NCBI RefSeq assembly: GCF_000720455.1
Contig: NZ_JOAK01000010.1
Coordinates: forward strand, 62,001-126,000
DNA from: Streptomyces virginiae
GTDB lineage: Bacteria > Actinomycetota > Actinomycetes > Streptomycetales > Streptomycetaceae
Direction of reading: 5' to 3'
Length of the DNA: 64,000 nt
Part shown: in pieces, positions 9,498-18,781 of the stretch
How the letters are laid out: every line of letters starts with the position of its first letter
Numbering within the stretch: the stretch's first letter is position 1
Notes under the pieces: generated by a model
Databases searched by the model: none
Seen by the model: only the letters and a program-made list of their open reading frames with translations
What the model was told of the DNA's origin: nothing
Translations under genes and position numbers: made by a program

Positions 9498-11354
9498 GTG
9501 CCGAACTTCCCCGCAGCCCCCGACCCGACGCAGCCGGTCCTGCCGCCGTTGCCCCAGCACCCCTGCACGCCGCCCGAACTCACGCTCCCGACCTGGGACT
9601 TCGCCGCCCGCAGGCTCCTCGCCAAGATGCTCGCCGAATTCGCCTACGAGGAGATCATCCGCCCCGTCCCCGCCCCGGCCGCCGCCGGCGACGCATGGAC
9701 GCTGACCCTCGACGACGGCAGCGTCCTCGGCTTCCGCGCCCGCCGCCGCGCGTACGGCAGCTGGCACGTCACCCCGGACTCCATCACCCTCATCCCGCCC
9801 CCGCCCGCACCGGCCGCCCCGGCCTCCTTCGGGGACCCGTACGACTTCCTCGTCCGCGCCCGCACCCTCCTCGGCCTCGACGGAGCCACCCTCGGCCACC
9901 TCGTCCGCGAGCTGAGCGCCACCCTGGCAGCCGACGCGCGGATCGACCACACCGCCCTCACCGCCGACGTCCTCGCCGACCTCGACTACGCCGCCCTCGA
10001 AGGCCACCAGACCGGACACCCCTGGCTCGTCCTGAACAAGGGCCGCATCGGACTGTCCTCCTCCGACACCGCGGCCTGGGCCCCCGAGGCCCGCAACCGC
10101 CAGCGCCTGCCCTGGCTCGCCGCCCACACCTCGCTCGCCGCCTACCGCGGGACCGCAGGTCTGGAGGACCCCGCCCGCCTCTACTGCGCCGAGCTCGACC
10201 CGGCCACCCGCGCGGCCTTCGACCAGACCCTCCGCGACCGCGGCCTCGACCCGCTGCGCTACCTCTACTTCCCCGTGCACCCCTGGCAGTGGGACGAGGT
10301 CGTCGTCCCCCTCTTCGCCCCGGCGCTCGCCTCCGGCGACCTCGTCCCGCTCCCCGCCGATCCGGACGTCCGCCTGCCCCAGCAGTCGATCCGCACGTTC
10401 CTCAACCTCAGCCGGCCCGACCGGCACAGCGTCAAACTCCCCTTGTCCGTCTTCAACACCATGGTCTGGCGCGGACTGCCCTCCGACCTCGCCCTCGCGG
10501 CCCCCGCCGTCACCGCCTGGATCCACTCCCTCCGCGACGCCGACCCCTTCCTGCGCGACGAGTGCCGGGTCGTCCTGCTCGGCGAGGTCGCATCCGTCAC
10601 CGTCCGCCACCCCGTGTACGACCGGCTCCCCGAGGTCCCGTACCAGTACAAGGAGCTCCTCGGCGCGATCTGGCGCGAGCCCCTCACCGGCCTCCTCGCC
10701 GCGGGGGAGCGCGCCCGCACGCTCGCCTCACTTCTCCACACCGACGCGCGCGGCCGGTCCTTCACCGCCGAGCTCGTCGCCCGCTCCGGCCTGACGCCCG
10801 CCGTCTGGCTGCAGCGGCTCTTCGCAGCCGTCCTGCCCCCGCTGCTCCATTTCCTGTACCGCTACGGCACCGTCTTCTCCCCGCACGGCGAGAACGCCGT
10901 CGTGATCTTCGACGAGCACGACGTACCGGTCCGCCTCGCGGTCAAGGACTTCGTGGACGACGTCAACATCAGTGACGAGCCGCTGCCTGAGCTGGCCTCC
11001 GTGCCCGCCGAGGTCCGGGCCGTCCTGCTCACCGAGCCCGCCGACTTCCTGCCGCAGTTCATCCATTCCGGTCTGTTCATCGGAGTATTCCGCTACCTGT
11101 CGGCCCTCTGCGAGGACCGCCTCGGCGTCCCGGAGAGCGATTTCTGGTCGCTCGTACGGGCCGAGATCCTGCGCCACCAGGCCCGCTTCCCGGAGCTGAA
11201 GGACCGCTACGAGCTGTTCGACCTGCTCGGCGAGCGCATCACACGGCTGTGTCTGAACAGGAACCGGCTGTACGAGGACGGCTACCGCGACCGCCCCGAC
11301 CGCCCGCACGCCGTGCAGTACGGCACCGTGCCCAACCCCCTCCACCGGCCATGA
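9498..11354 (+). CDS. Second IucA/IucC-family NIS siderophore synthetase
   Basis: 618 aa, normal family length. The GTG at 9498 follows GAGGAG with a 4-nt spacer. Motifs: EGHQTGHPWLVLNKGRIG, YFPVHPWQWDEVV, PQQSIRTFLNLSRPDRHSVKLPLS and the C-terminal HGENAVVIFDEHDVPVRLAVKDF. It differs clearly from the first synthetase (for example VKLPLS against LKLSLA), so the two probably catalyse successive condensations with different substrates or acid positions. It ends the operon, 54 bp before the dinG-like gene. Confidence 0.9.
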   Translation: MPNFPAAPDPTQPVLPPLPQHPCTPPELTLPTWDFAARRLLAKMLAEFAYEEIIRPVPAPAAAGDAWTLTLDDGSVLGFRARRRAYGSWHVTPDSITLIPPPPAPAAPASFGDPYDFLVRARTLLGLDGATLGHLVRELSATLAADARIDHTALTADVLADLDYAALEGHQTGHPWLVLNKGRIGLSSSDTAAWAPEARNRQRLPWLAAHTSLAAYRGTAGLEDPARLYCAELDPATRAAFDQTLRDRGLDPLRYLYFPVHPWQWDEVVVPLFAPALASGDLVPLPADPDVRLPQQSIRTFLNLSRPDRHSVKLPLSVFNTMVWRGLPSDLALAAPAVTAWIHSLRDADPFLRDECRVVLLGEVASVTVRHPVYDRLPEVPYQYKELLGAIWREPLTGLLAAGERARTLASLLHTDARGRSFTAELVARSGLTPAVWLQRLFAAVLPPLLHFLYRYGTVFSPHGENAVVIFDEHDVPVRLAVKDFVDDVNISDEPLPELASVPAEVRAVLLTEPADFLPQFIHSGLFIGVFRYLSALCEDRLGVPESDFWSLVRAEILRHQARFPELKDRYELFDLLGERITRLCLNRNRLYEDGYRDRPDRPHAVQYGTVPNPLHRP

Positions 11355-11408
11355 ATCCCCGCCGGTGTGCACCCGGTGTCAGCGGGGCCCCGTAGGGTTG
11401 GCAGTGCT

Positions 11409-13379
11409 ATGACGAAGCCCTCCCTCCCCGACCTGCTGCACGCCGCCGTCTCCGCCGTCGGCGGTACGGAGCGCCCCGGCCAGGTGGCCATGGCCGAAGC
11501 CGTCGCCGAAGCAATCGACGACACCTCCCACCGGCTCATCCAGGCGGGAACCGGCACCGGTAAGTCCCTCGGCTACCTGGTGCCGGCCCTCGCCCACGGC
11601 GAGCGCGTGGTCGTGGCCACCGCGACCCTCGCCCTCCAGCGGCAGCTCGTCGAGCGTGACCTGCCCCGGACGGTAGACGCACTGCACCCGCAGCTGCGCC
11701 GCCGGCCGCAGTTCGCCATGCTCAAGGGCCGGTCCAACTACCTGTGCCTGCACCGCCTGCACGAGGGCGCTCCGCAGGACGAGGAGGAGGGCCTCTTCGA
11801 CCAGTTCGAGGCGGCCACCCCCACGAGCAAGCTCGGCAAGGACCTGCTGCGCCTGCGTGACTGGGCCGACGAGACGGAAACCGGCGACCGGGACGACCTG
11901 ACACCGGGCGTTTCGGACAAGGCCTGGTCGCAGATCTCCGTCTCCTCCCGCGAGTGCCTGGGCGCGACGAAGTGCGCGTACGGAGCCGAGTGCTTCGCCG
12001 AGGCCGCGCGTGAGCGGGCCAAGCTCGCGGACGTGGTCGTCACCAACCACGCGCTGCTGGCCATCGACGCCATCGAGGGCGCGCCGGTGCTGCCGCAGCA
12101 CGAGGTGCTGATCGTGGACGAGGCCCACGAGCTGGTCTCCCGGGTGACCGGTGTCGCGACCGGCGAGCTCACTCCCGGCCAGGTCAACCGAGCGGTGAAG
12201 CGCGCCGCCAAGCTGGTCGACGAGAAGACCGCGGACGCGCTCCAGACCGCCTCCGAATCCTTCGAGCGCGTGATGGAGCTGGCGCTCCCGGGCCGCCTGG
12301 AGCAGATCCCCGAGGACCTCGGCTACGCCCTGATGTCCCTGCGGGACGCCGCGCGCAATGTGATCTCGGCGATCGGCGCCACCCGCGACAAGTCCGTCCA
12401 CGACGAGGACGCGGTCCGCAAGCAGGCCCTGGCGGCGGTGGAGAGCATCCACACCGTGGCGGAGCGGATCACGAACGGCTCCGAGTACGACGTCGTCTGG
12501 TACGAGCGCCACGACCGCTTCGGCGCCACCCTCCGGGTCGCCCCGCTGTCGGTGTCGGGGCTGCTGCGCGAAAAGCTCTTCGAGGACCGTTCGGTGGTCC
12601 TGACCTCGGCCACCTTGAAGATCGGCGGCGACTTCAACGGTGTCGCCGCGTCCCTGGGGCTGTCCCCGGAGGGCGTCGAGGGGGACGACGTGCCCGTGTG
12701 GAAGGGCCTGGACGTCGGCTCGCCCTTCGACTACCCGAAGCAGGGCATCCTGTACGTCGCCAAGCACCTGGCCACGCCGGGACGCGAGGGCACCCGAGGC
12801 GACATGATGGACGAGCTCGCCGAGCTGATCGAGGCGGCGGGCGGCCGCACCCTCGGGCTGTTCTCCTCCATGCGCGGCGCCAAGGCGGCCGCCGAGGAGC
12901 TGCGCGGCAGGATCGACAACCCGATCCTGCTCCAGGGCGAGGAGACGCTCGGCGAACTGATCAAGGCCTTCGCCGCCGACCCGAAGACCTGCCTGTTCGG
13001 AACGCTGTCACTGTGGCAGGGCGTGGACGTGCCCGGTCCCAGCTGCCAGTTGGTCGTCATGGACCGGATCCCCTTCCCGCGCCCCGACGACCCGCTGATG
13101 AGCGCCCGCCAGAAGTCGGTGGAAGAACACGGGGGGAACGGCTTCATGGCCGTCGCCGCCACGCACGCCGCCCTGCTGATGGCGCAGGGTGCGGGCCGGC
13201 TCGTGCGAGCCACGGGGGACCGTGGCGTCGTCGCGGTCCTGGACCCCCGCCTGGCCACGGCCCGGTACGGGAGCTTCCTGCGGGCCACGCTGCCGGACTT
13301 CTGGTACACCACGGACCGCAACCAGGTCCGCCGCTCGCTCGCCGCGATCGACGCGACGGCCCAGGCCGACGGCAAGTAG
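11409..13379 (+). CDS. dinG: DinG-like ATP-dependent DNA helicase (XPD/Rad3 type, Fe-S)
   Basis: 656 aa superfamily 2 helicase. Walker A AGTGTGKSLGY lies near residue 55 and DEAH in IVDEAHEL near residue 238. Between them four Cys (NYLCLHR, RECLGATKCAYGAECF) match the 4Fe-4S cluster of the XPD/DinG family. The C-terminal motif VI region is GAGRLVRATGDRGVV. ATG 11409 gives the conserved N-terminus MTKPSLPDLLHAAV. It acts in repair of blocked forks and R-loops in the family. It is convergent with lexA; no LexA box is obvious in the 54 bp upstream, so SOS control is not evident. Confidence 0.92.
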   Translation: MTKPSLPDLLHAAVSAVGGTERPGQVAMAEAVAEAIDDTSHRLIQAGTGTGKSLGYLVPALAHGERVVVATATLALQRQLVERDLPRTVDALHPQLRRRPQFAMLKGRSNYLCLHRLHEGAPQDEEEGLFDQFEAATPTSKLGKDLLRLRDWADETETGDRDDLTPGVSDKAWSQISVSSRECLGATKCAYGAECFAEAARERAKLADVVVTNHALLAIDAIEGAPVLPQHEVLIVDEAHELVSRVTGVATGELTPGQVNRAVKRAAKLVDEKTADALQTASESFERVMELALPGRLEQIPEDLGYALMSLRDAARNVISAIGATRDKSVHDEDAVRKQALAAVESIHTVAERITNGSEYDVVWYERHDRFGATLRVAPLSVSGLLREKLFEDRSVVLTSATLKIGGDFNGVAASLGLSPEGVEGDDVPVWKGLDVGSPFDYPKQGILYVAKHLATPGREGTRGDMMDELAELIEAAGGRTLGLFSSMRGAKAAAEELRGRIDNPILLQGEETLGELIKAFAADPKTCLFGTLSLWQGVDVPGPSCQLVVMDRIPFPRPDDPLMSARQKSVEEHGGNGFMAVAATHAALLMAQGAGRLVRATGDRGVVAVLDPRLATARYGSFLRATLPDFWYTTDRNQVRRSLAAIDATAQADGK

Positions 13380-13400
13380 AGAAGAGAGAAGACAGAACAA

Positions 13401-13431
13401 CCCCCGGGACCGGCGCAGTGGGTCCCGGGGG
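13401..13431. terminator. Bidirectional terminator between dinG-like gene and lexA
   Basis: Perfect 11-bp stem, CCCCCGGGACC (13401-13411) with GGTCCCGGGGG (13421-13431), loop of 9 nt, between convergent genes. Confidence 0.8.
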
Positions 13432-13451
13432 CTGGCTAGGGAGCGGCGGGG

Positions 13452-14246
13452 TCAGACGCGGCGCAGGACCGCGACGACCTTGCCGAGGATGGTCGCCTCG
13501 TCGCCGGGGATCGGCTGGTAGGCGGCGTTGTGCGGGAGGAGCCAGACGTGGCCGTCCTCGCGCTTGAAGCGCTTGACGGTGGCTTCGCCGTCCAGCATCG
13601 CGGCGACGATGTCGCCGTTCTCGGCGACGGGCTGGCGGCGGACGGTGACCCAGTCGCCGTCGCAGATGGCGGCTTCGATCATCGAGTCGCCGACGACCTT
13701 GAGGACGAAGAGCTCACCGTCGCCGACGAGCTGGCGGGGGAGCGGGAACACGTCCTCGACCGACTCCTCGGCGAGGATCGGGCCGCCGGCCGCGATCCGG
13801 CCGACCAGGGGAACGTAGGAGGCGGCGGGCTTGCCGGTGGTGTCCGTGGGCTGCGAGCTGGGCTGGTCCGAGCCGCGCACCTCATAGGCCCTGGGCCGGT
13901 GCGGGTCGCGACGCAGGAAGCCCTTGCGCTCCAGGGCCATCAGCTGGTGTGCCACCGACGACGTGCTGGACAGGCCGACGGCCTGGCCGATCTCCCGCAT
14001 CGACGGCGGGTAACCCCGCCGCTGCACGGAGTCGCGAATGACCTCGATGACCCTCCGCTGCCGGTCCGTGAGCCCGGAGCTGTCGGCGCGGATGCCTGGA
14101 GGTCGACCTGGCAGCGAGCGTGCGGGGCGCACTGCGGCCTCCGCATCCGGGTTCAGGTTTGCGTCGTTCATGGCATGCACCGGCTCAAGTCGGCTCTGGG
14201 AGCGGTTCTGGGCAGTGATGGCGGCACTGTCTGCGGTCGTGGTCAC
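13452..14246 (-). CDS. lexA: SOS repressor LexA
   Basis: 264 aa. The winged-helix DNA-binding domain ([37 protein letters not shown]) starts near residue 60 after a variable tail. The Ala-Gly self-cleavage bond is in [10 protein letters not shown], followed by the Ser of GDSMIEAAI and the Lys of GEATVKRF. The chosen start is GTG 14246, preceded by GAGAGGGG; the ATG of MNDANLN, 25 codons in, is an alternative. A LexA box lies 67 bp upstream, consistent with autorepression. Confidence 0.96.
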   Translation of the reverse strand: MTTTADSAAITAQNRSQSRLEPVHAMNDANLNPDAEAAVRPARSLPGRPPGIRADSSGLTDRQRRVIEVIRDSVQRRGYPPSMREIGQAVGLSSTSSVAHQLMALERKGFLRRDPHRPRAYEVRGSDQPSSQPTDTTGKPAASYVPLVGRIAAGGPILAEESVEDVFPLPRQLVGDGELFVLKVVGDSMIEAAICDGDWVTVRRQPVAENGDIVAAMLDGEATVKRFKREDGHVWLLPHNAAYQPIPGDEATILGKVVAVLRRV

Positions 14247-14312
14247 GTCGGTCGGCCCCTCTCGAAATGTTCTCCCTAGCTGGACAACGGTAGTTGCTTT
14301 CGAAAGGTTGCG

Positions 14313-14328
14313 CCAAACACACGTTCGA
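14313..14328. promoter_or_regulatory. LexA (SOS) box upstream of lexA
   Basis: CCAAACACACGTTCGA matches the actinobacterial LexA consensus TCGAAC-N4-GTTCGA at 10 of 12 defined positions, with a perfect right half. Its location 67-82 bp upstream of the lexA start fits autorepression. Confidence 0.75.
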
Positions 14329-14539
14329 GTGAAAAATCGCAGATCGCCCTGCGTGGGTAAATCGCGGGGTGTATGGGCGATCGGATCGACGAACGCGGGT
14401 TCGGTCCGTTCCCCGCTGCTTACGGTACCCTTCCCGGTCGGGTCGCCGCCGTCCGGCCCTGCGCACAGTGTGGCACCGGGAGACCTCGTATCCGGCTATC
14501 GGACGCCCCGACACGCAGAGGCATCCAAATCCACCGCAA

Positions 14540-14555
14540 CCCAAGATCTAGTGGT
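14540..14555. promoter_or_regulatory. NrdR box 1 upstream of nrdRJ
   Basis: CCCAAGATCTAGTGGT resembles the 16-bp NrdR box (ACAC-AT rich-GTGT palindrome). It shares 11 of 16 bases with box 2 exactly 31 bp downstream, which is the tandem spacing reported for NrdR operators. Confidence 0.65.
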
Positions 14556-14570
14556 TGGATGAGCGCGGCC

Positions 14571-14586
14571 ACCCAGAAGTTGTGGT
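14571..14586. promoter_or_regulatory. NrdR box 2 upstream of nrdRJ
   Basis: ACCCAGAAGTTGTGGT is the second copy, about three helical turns from box 1 and 134 bp upstream of the nrdR start. Together they suggest NrdR autoregulation of nrdR-nrdJ in response to ATP/dATP. Confidence 0.62.
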
Positions 14587-14719
14587 CCCTGGGTCCGCTG
14601 AGACTCCTGGGATCGCATATGCTTGTGGCTGCTCCGCGAGCCCCCGACAGAGCCCGTCTCCGTCGTTCAGGGGCCCTGTGGGGTGATTCAGTCGTGCCGA
14701 GAAGGAGGGTGAGGGAACC

Positions 14720-15232
14720 ATGCACTGCCCCTTCTGCAGGCACCCCGACAGCCGCGTCGTCGACAGCCGCACCACGGACGACGGTACGTCGATCCGCCGG
14801 CGCCGTCAGTGCCCCGACTGCTCCCGTCGCTTCACGACGGTGGAGACGGCCTCGCTGATGGTGATCAAGCGCAGCGGGGTGACCGAACCCTTCAGCCGTA
14901 CCAAGGTCATCTCCGGCGTGCGCAAGGCGTGCCAGGGGCGGCCGGTCACCGAGGACGCCCTCGCCAAGCTCGGCCAGCGGGTCGAGGAGGCGGTGCGCGC
15001 CACCGGGAGCGCCGAGCTGACCACCCACGACGTGGGTCTGGCCATACTCGGCCCGTTGCAGGAACTCGATCTGGTCGCGTACCTGCGGTTCGCGTCCGTT
15101 TACAAAGCGTTCGACACCCTCGAAGACTTCGAGACCGCCATCGCGGAACTGCGCGTGCCGCGGCCTCACCCTGAAGAGTGCGAGCACGGCGGGACCGGTT
15201 CGGTCCCCGTGCCCGCCTCCGCCGCCGACTGA
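14720..15232 (+). CDS. nrdR: Ribonucleotide reductase repressor NrdR
   Basis: 170 aa. The N-terminal zinc ribbon has its four Cys in MHCPFCRHP and [11 protein letters not shown], followed by an ATP-cone domain ([22 protein letters not shown]) that senses ATP/dATP. Length is normal for the family plus a short acidic and His-containing tail. A strong SD (GGAGGGTGAGGG) precedes ATG 14720. It is co-oriented with nrdJ, 145 bp upstream of it, the usual actinomycete pairing. Confidence 0.97.
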   Translation: MHCPFCRHPDSRVVDSRTTDDGTSIRRRRQCPDCSRRFTTVETASLMVIKRSGVTEPFSRTKVISGVRKACQGRPVTEDALAKLGQRVEEAVRATGSAELTTHDVGLAILGPLQELDLVAYLRFASVYKAFDTLEDFETAIAELRVPRPHPEECEHGGTGSVPVPASAAD

Positions 15233-15377
15233 CCGGGCTGCCCGCGGCGTGGTGCTCGTGCACCGGGTCGCGGCCGGTCGGCCGTGCGAAGAGACGTAGA
15301 TACAGAGACACAGCACTGTGCCGCGGAATATCGCTGGCACTTTAGGGCGTTTTTGCCCGCATATGGGAGGCAGCGGC

Positions 15378-18269
15378 ATGACAGAGACGGCGAGCAGCTC
15401 GGCACGTGGTTCCCGCGCCAAGGGGACCAAGGCTGCCAAGGGCGGCCTGCGTATCGAGCGCATCCACACCACCCCCGGCGTGCACCCTTACGACGAGGTG
15501 AACTGGGAGCGCCGTGACGTCGTCATGACCAACTGGCGCGACGGCTCGGTCAACTTCGAGCAGCGCGGCGTCGAGTTCCCCGACTTCTGGTCGGTGAACG
15601 CGGTCAACATCGTCACCAGCAAGTACTTCCGCGGCGCGGTCGGCACCCCGCAGCGCGAGACCGGTCTGAAGCAGCTGATCGACCGGATCGTGAAGACGTA
15701 CACGAAGGCCGGCGAGGACTTCGACTACTTCTCCTCGCCCGCCGACGCGGAGATCTTCGAGCACGAGCTGACCTACGCCCTCCTGCACCAGATCTTCAGC
15801 TTCAACTCCCCGGTGTGGTTCAACGTCGGCACGCCCCAGCCGCAGCAGGTCTCCGCCTGTTTCATCCTGTCCGTCGACGACTCCATGGAGTCGATCCTCG
15901 ACTGGTACAAGGAAGAGGGCATGATCTTCAAGGGCGGCTCCGGCGCCGGCCTGAACCTCTCCCGCATCCGCTCCTCCAAGGAGCTCCTCTCCTCCGGCGG
16001 CAACGCCTCCGGCCCGGTCTCCTTCATGCGCGGCGCCGACGCGTCCGCTGGAACGATCAAGTCGGGCGGCGCCACCCGCCGCGCGGCCAAGATGGTCGTC
16101 CTGGACGTGGACCACCCGGACGTCGAGGCCTTCATCGAGACCAAGGTGAAGGAGGAGGAGAAGATCCGCGCGCTGCGCGACGCGGGCTTCGACATGGACC
16201 TGGGCGGCGACGACATCACGTCCGTCCAGTACCAGAACGCCAACAACTCCGTCCGCGTGAACGACGAGTTCATGACGGCCGTCGAGAACGGCACCGAGTT
16301 CGGCCTGCGTGCCCGCATGACCGGCGAGGTCATCGAGAAGGTCGACGCCAAGGCGCTCTTCCGCAAGCTGGCCGAGGCCGCGTGGGCCTGCGCCGACCCG
16401 GGCATCCAGTACGACGGTGTGATCAACAACTGGCACACCTGCCCCGAGTCCGGCCGCATCACCGCGTCCAACCCCTGCAGCGAGTACATGCACCTGGACA
16501 ACACGTCCTGCAACCTCGCCTCGCTGAACCTGATGAAGTTCCTCAACGACGACGGCAAGGGCGACCAGTCCTTCGACGCCGAGCGCTTCGCCAAGGTCGT
16601 CGAGCTCGTCATCACCGCGATGGACATCTCCATCTGCTTCGCGGACTTCCCGACGCAGAAGATCGGCGAGAACACCCGCGCCTTCCGCCAGCTGGGCATC
16701 GGCTACGCCAACCTCGGCGCCCTGCTGATGGCCACCGGCCACGCGTACGACTCGGACGGCGGCCGCACCCTCGCCGCCTCGATCACCTCGCTGATGACCG
16801 GTACCGCGTACAAGCGCTCCGCCGAGCTGGCCGCCATCGTCGGCCCGTACGACGGCTACGCCCGCAACGCCGAGGCGCACAAGCGCGTCATGAAGCAGCA
16901 CGCCGACGCCAACACCGTCGCGCCGCGCACCGACGACCTGGACAACTCGATCTGGGCCGCGGCCACCGAGGCCTGGCAGGACGTCCTGCGCCTCGGCGAG
17001 AAGAACGGCTTCCGCAACTCCCAGGCCTCCGTCCTCGCGCCGACCGGCACCATCGGTCTCGCGATGTCCTGCGACACCACCGGTGTCGAGCCGGACCTGG
17101 CCCTGGTGAAGTTCAAGAAGCTCGTCGGCGGCGGCTCGATGCAGATCGTCAACGGCACCGTCCCGCAGGCCCTGCGCCGTCTGGGCTACCAGGAGGAGCA
17201 GGTCGAGGCGATCGTCGCCCACATCGCCGAGCACGGCGTGGTCGTGGACGCCCCGGGTCTGAAGACCGAGCACTACGAGGTCTTCGACTGCGCCATGGGC
17301 GAGCGTTCCATCTCCGCGATGGGCCACGTCCGCATGATGGCCGCGATCCAGCCCTGGATCTCCGGCGCTATCTCCAAGACGGTCAACATGCCGGAGTCGG
17401 CGACCGTCGAGGAGATCGAGGAGATCTACTTCGAGGCGTGGAAGCTCGGCGTCAAGGCGCTGGCGATCTACCGCGACAACTGCAAGGTCGGCCAGCCCCT
17501 CTCCGCCAAGAAGAAGGAGGAGGAGAAGGAGGAGGTCACCGCCAAGACGGAGGAGACCATCCGCGCCGCCGTCGAGAAGGTCATCGAGTACCGCCCCGTC
17601 CGCAAGCGCCTCCCCAAGGGCCGCCCGGGCATCACCACCTCCTTCACGGTGGGCGGCGCCGAGGGCTACATGACCGCGAACTCCTACCCGGACGACGGTC
17701 TGGGCGAGGTCTTCCTGAAGATGTCCAAGCAGGGCTCGACCCTCGCGGGCATGATGGACGCCTTCTCGATCGCCGTCTCGGTCGGCCTCCAGTACGGCGT
17801 GCCGCTGGAGACCTACGTCTCGAAGTTCACCAACATGCGCTTCGAGCCGGCCGGCATGACGGACGACCCGGACGTGCGGATGGCGCAGTCGATCGTCGAC
17901 TACATCTTCCGTCGCCTGGCGCTGGACTTCCTGCCCTTCGAGACCCGCTCGGCCCTCGGCATCCACACCGCCGAGGAGCGCCAGCGCCACCTGGAGACCG
18001 GCTCCTACGAGCCGCTCGACGAGGAGCTGGACACCGAGGCGCTGGCCCAGTCCGCCCCGCTCGCCGCGGTGCCTTCGGCCCCGAAGCAGGCCCCGGTCGC
18101 CGTCCCGGCCCCGGAGCGGAAGACGGCCCACAGCAGCGCCGAACTGGTCGAGATGCAGCTCGGCGTCTCCGCGGACGCCCCGCTCTGCTTCTCCTGCGGT
18201 ACGAAGATGCAGCGCGCCGGTTCCTGCTACATCTGCGAGGGCTGCGGCTCCACCAGCGGCTGCAGCTGA
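15378..18269 (+). CDS. nrdJ: Class II (adenosylcobalamin-dependent) ribonucleotide reductase
   Basis: 963 aa; reduces ribonucleotides to deoxyribonucleotides without oxygen using coenzyme B12. Motifs: QVSACFILSVDDSM (redox Cys), FKGGSGAGLNLS (substrate loop), NPCSEYMHLDNTSCNLASLNL (active-site Asn/Cys/Glu) and LAPTGTIG. A charged linker (KKKEEEKEEV) and an Ala/Pro linker precede the C-terminal Cys-rich CFSCGTKM and CYICEGCG elements. SD GGGAGG lies 7 nt before ATG 15378. No cobalamin riboswitch is visible in the leader. Confidence 0.97.
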   Translation: MTETASSSARGSRAKGTKAAKGGLRIERIHTTPGVHPYDEVNWERRDVVMTNWRDGSVNFEQRGVEFPDFWSVNAVNIVTSKYFRGAVGTPQRETGLKQLIDRIVKTYTKAGEDFDYFSSPADAEIFEHELTYALLHQIFSFNSPVWFNVGTPQPQQVSACFILSVDDSMESILDWYKEEGMIFKGGSGAGLNLSRIRSSKELLSSGGNASGPVSFMRGADASAGTIKSGGATRRAAKMVVLDVDHPDVEAFIETKVKEEEKIRALRDAGFDMDLGGDDITSVQYQNANNSVRVNDEFMTAVENGTEFGLRARMTGEVIEKVDAKALFRKLAEAAWACADPGIQYDGVINNWHTCPESGRITASNPCSEYMHLDNTSCNLASLNLMKFLNDDGKGDQSFDAERFAKVVELVITAMDISICFADFPTQKIGENTRAFRQLGIGYANLGALLMATGHAYDSDGGRTLAASITSLMTGTAYKRSAELAAIVGPYDGYARNAEAHKRVMKQHADANTVAPRTDDLDNSIWAAATEAWQDVLRLGEKNGFRNSQASVLAPTGTIGLAMSCDTTGVEPDLALVKFKKLVGGGSMQIVNGTVPQALRRLGYQEEQVEAIVAHIAEHGVVVDAPGLKTEHYEVFDCAMGERSISAMGHVRMMAAIQPWISGAISKTVNMPESATVEEIEEIYFEAWKLGVKALAIYRDNCKVGQPLSAKKKEEEKEEVTAKTEETIRAAVEKVIEYRPVRKRLPKGRPGITTSFTVGGAEGYMTANSYPDDGLGEVFLKMSKQGSTLAGMMDAFSIAVSVGLQYGVPLETYVSKFTNMRFEPAGMTDDPDVRMAQSIVDYIFRRLALDFLPFETRSALGIHTAEERQRHLETGSYEPLDEELDTEALAQSAPLAAVPSAPKQAPVAVPAPERKTAHSSAELVEMQLGVSADAPLCFSCGTKMQRAGSCYICEGCGSTSGCS

Positions 18270-18334
18270 CACCAGCGGTATCGCGTCGGGTGCGACACCC
18301 GGCGCGGCTGAACCCGGAGCGTGATCTCCGGCAG

Positions 18335-18367
18335 GAAGGGGCGTCGGCCATGGGCCGGCGCCCCTTC
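18335..18367. terminator. Terminator between nrdJ and the HxlR gene
   Basis: 15-bp stem with one G-T pair (18335-18349 and 18353-18367), ATG loop, between convergent genes. Confidence 0.8.
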
Positions 18368-18381
18368 GGCGTTCCGCGGCC

Positions 18382-18777
18382 TCAGGGGGCCTTGCCGGCC
18401 TCCGGCGTGGCCCGGGCCCGGGCCCGTTCGATCTCGTTGATATGGGTTTCCGTCCACTGACGGAGCGCGGTGATCGGCTCGGCGAGGCTGCGGCCGAGCT
18501 CCGTCAGGTCGTATTCGACGCGGGGCGGAACGGTGGGGTACACGGTGCGGGCGACGAACCCGTCGGCTTCGAGGCCGCGCAGGGTCTGAGTGAGCATCTT
18601 CTGTGATACGCCCTCGATGCGCCGGCTCAACTCGGTGTACCGCAGGGTGCCTTCGAGGAGGGCGTCCACGACCAGGATGGTCCACTTGCCGGAGATGTGA
18701 TCGAGGACCTGGCGTGTAGGGCACTTCGCGGAGTAGACATCGGCCGGCAGCCCGGACGATTCCACAGTGGTTTTCAT
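18382..18777 (-). CDS. HxlR-family transcriptional regulator
   Basis: 131 aa from ATG 18777. Typical HxlR layout: conserved Cys and core CPTRQVLDHISGKWTILVVDALLEGTLRY, then the winged helix LSRRIEGVSQKMLTQTLRGLEADGFVAR and a Tyr/Pro wing (VYPTVPPRVEYDLTELG). Relatives respond to electrophiles, quinones or aldehydes through the conserved Cys. It is divergent from the nitroreductase gene, which is the likely target. No clear SD precedes the chosen ATG; an upstream extension looks unlike the family. Confidence 0.87.
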   Translation of the reverse strand: MKTTVESSGLPADVYSAKCPTRQVLDHISGKWTILVVDALLEGTLRYTELSRRIEGVSQKMLTQTLRGLEADGFVARTVYPTVPPRVEYDLTELGRSLAEPITALRQWTETHINEIERARARATPEAGKAP

Positions 18778-18781
18778 GCGG

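Larger units (their letters stand above)
14247..14719. promoter_or_regulatory. lexA-nrdR divergent intergenic region (473 bp)
   Basis: Contains the LexA box near lexA and two NrdR-type boxes near the middle. An open frame crosses its right half into nrdR, but it has no SD or protein-like sequence. The rest is locally less GC-rich (14270-14370) and presumably carries the lexA promoter. Confidence 0.6.

Noticed and set aside
14373..14858. Plus-strand open frame crossing the lexA-nrdR spacer into nrdR
   Set aside because: No SD, no protein-like sequence, overlaps the NrdR boxes and the well-defined nrdR start.
15233..15377. Cobalamin riboswitch upstream of the B12-dependent reductase gene nrdJ
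   Set aside because: The 145-bp leader is too short and shows no B12-box-like element; control by NrdR fits better.
15342..18272. A 976-codon open frame antisense to nrdJ, and other very long antisense frames (for example 1800-3311, 5482-7371, 31268-34399)
   Set aside because: High GC leaves few stop codons in opposite frames; the sequences are compositionally biased (His/Val/Leu/Gly or Arg-rich), have no domain motifs and lie opposite clear genes.
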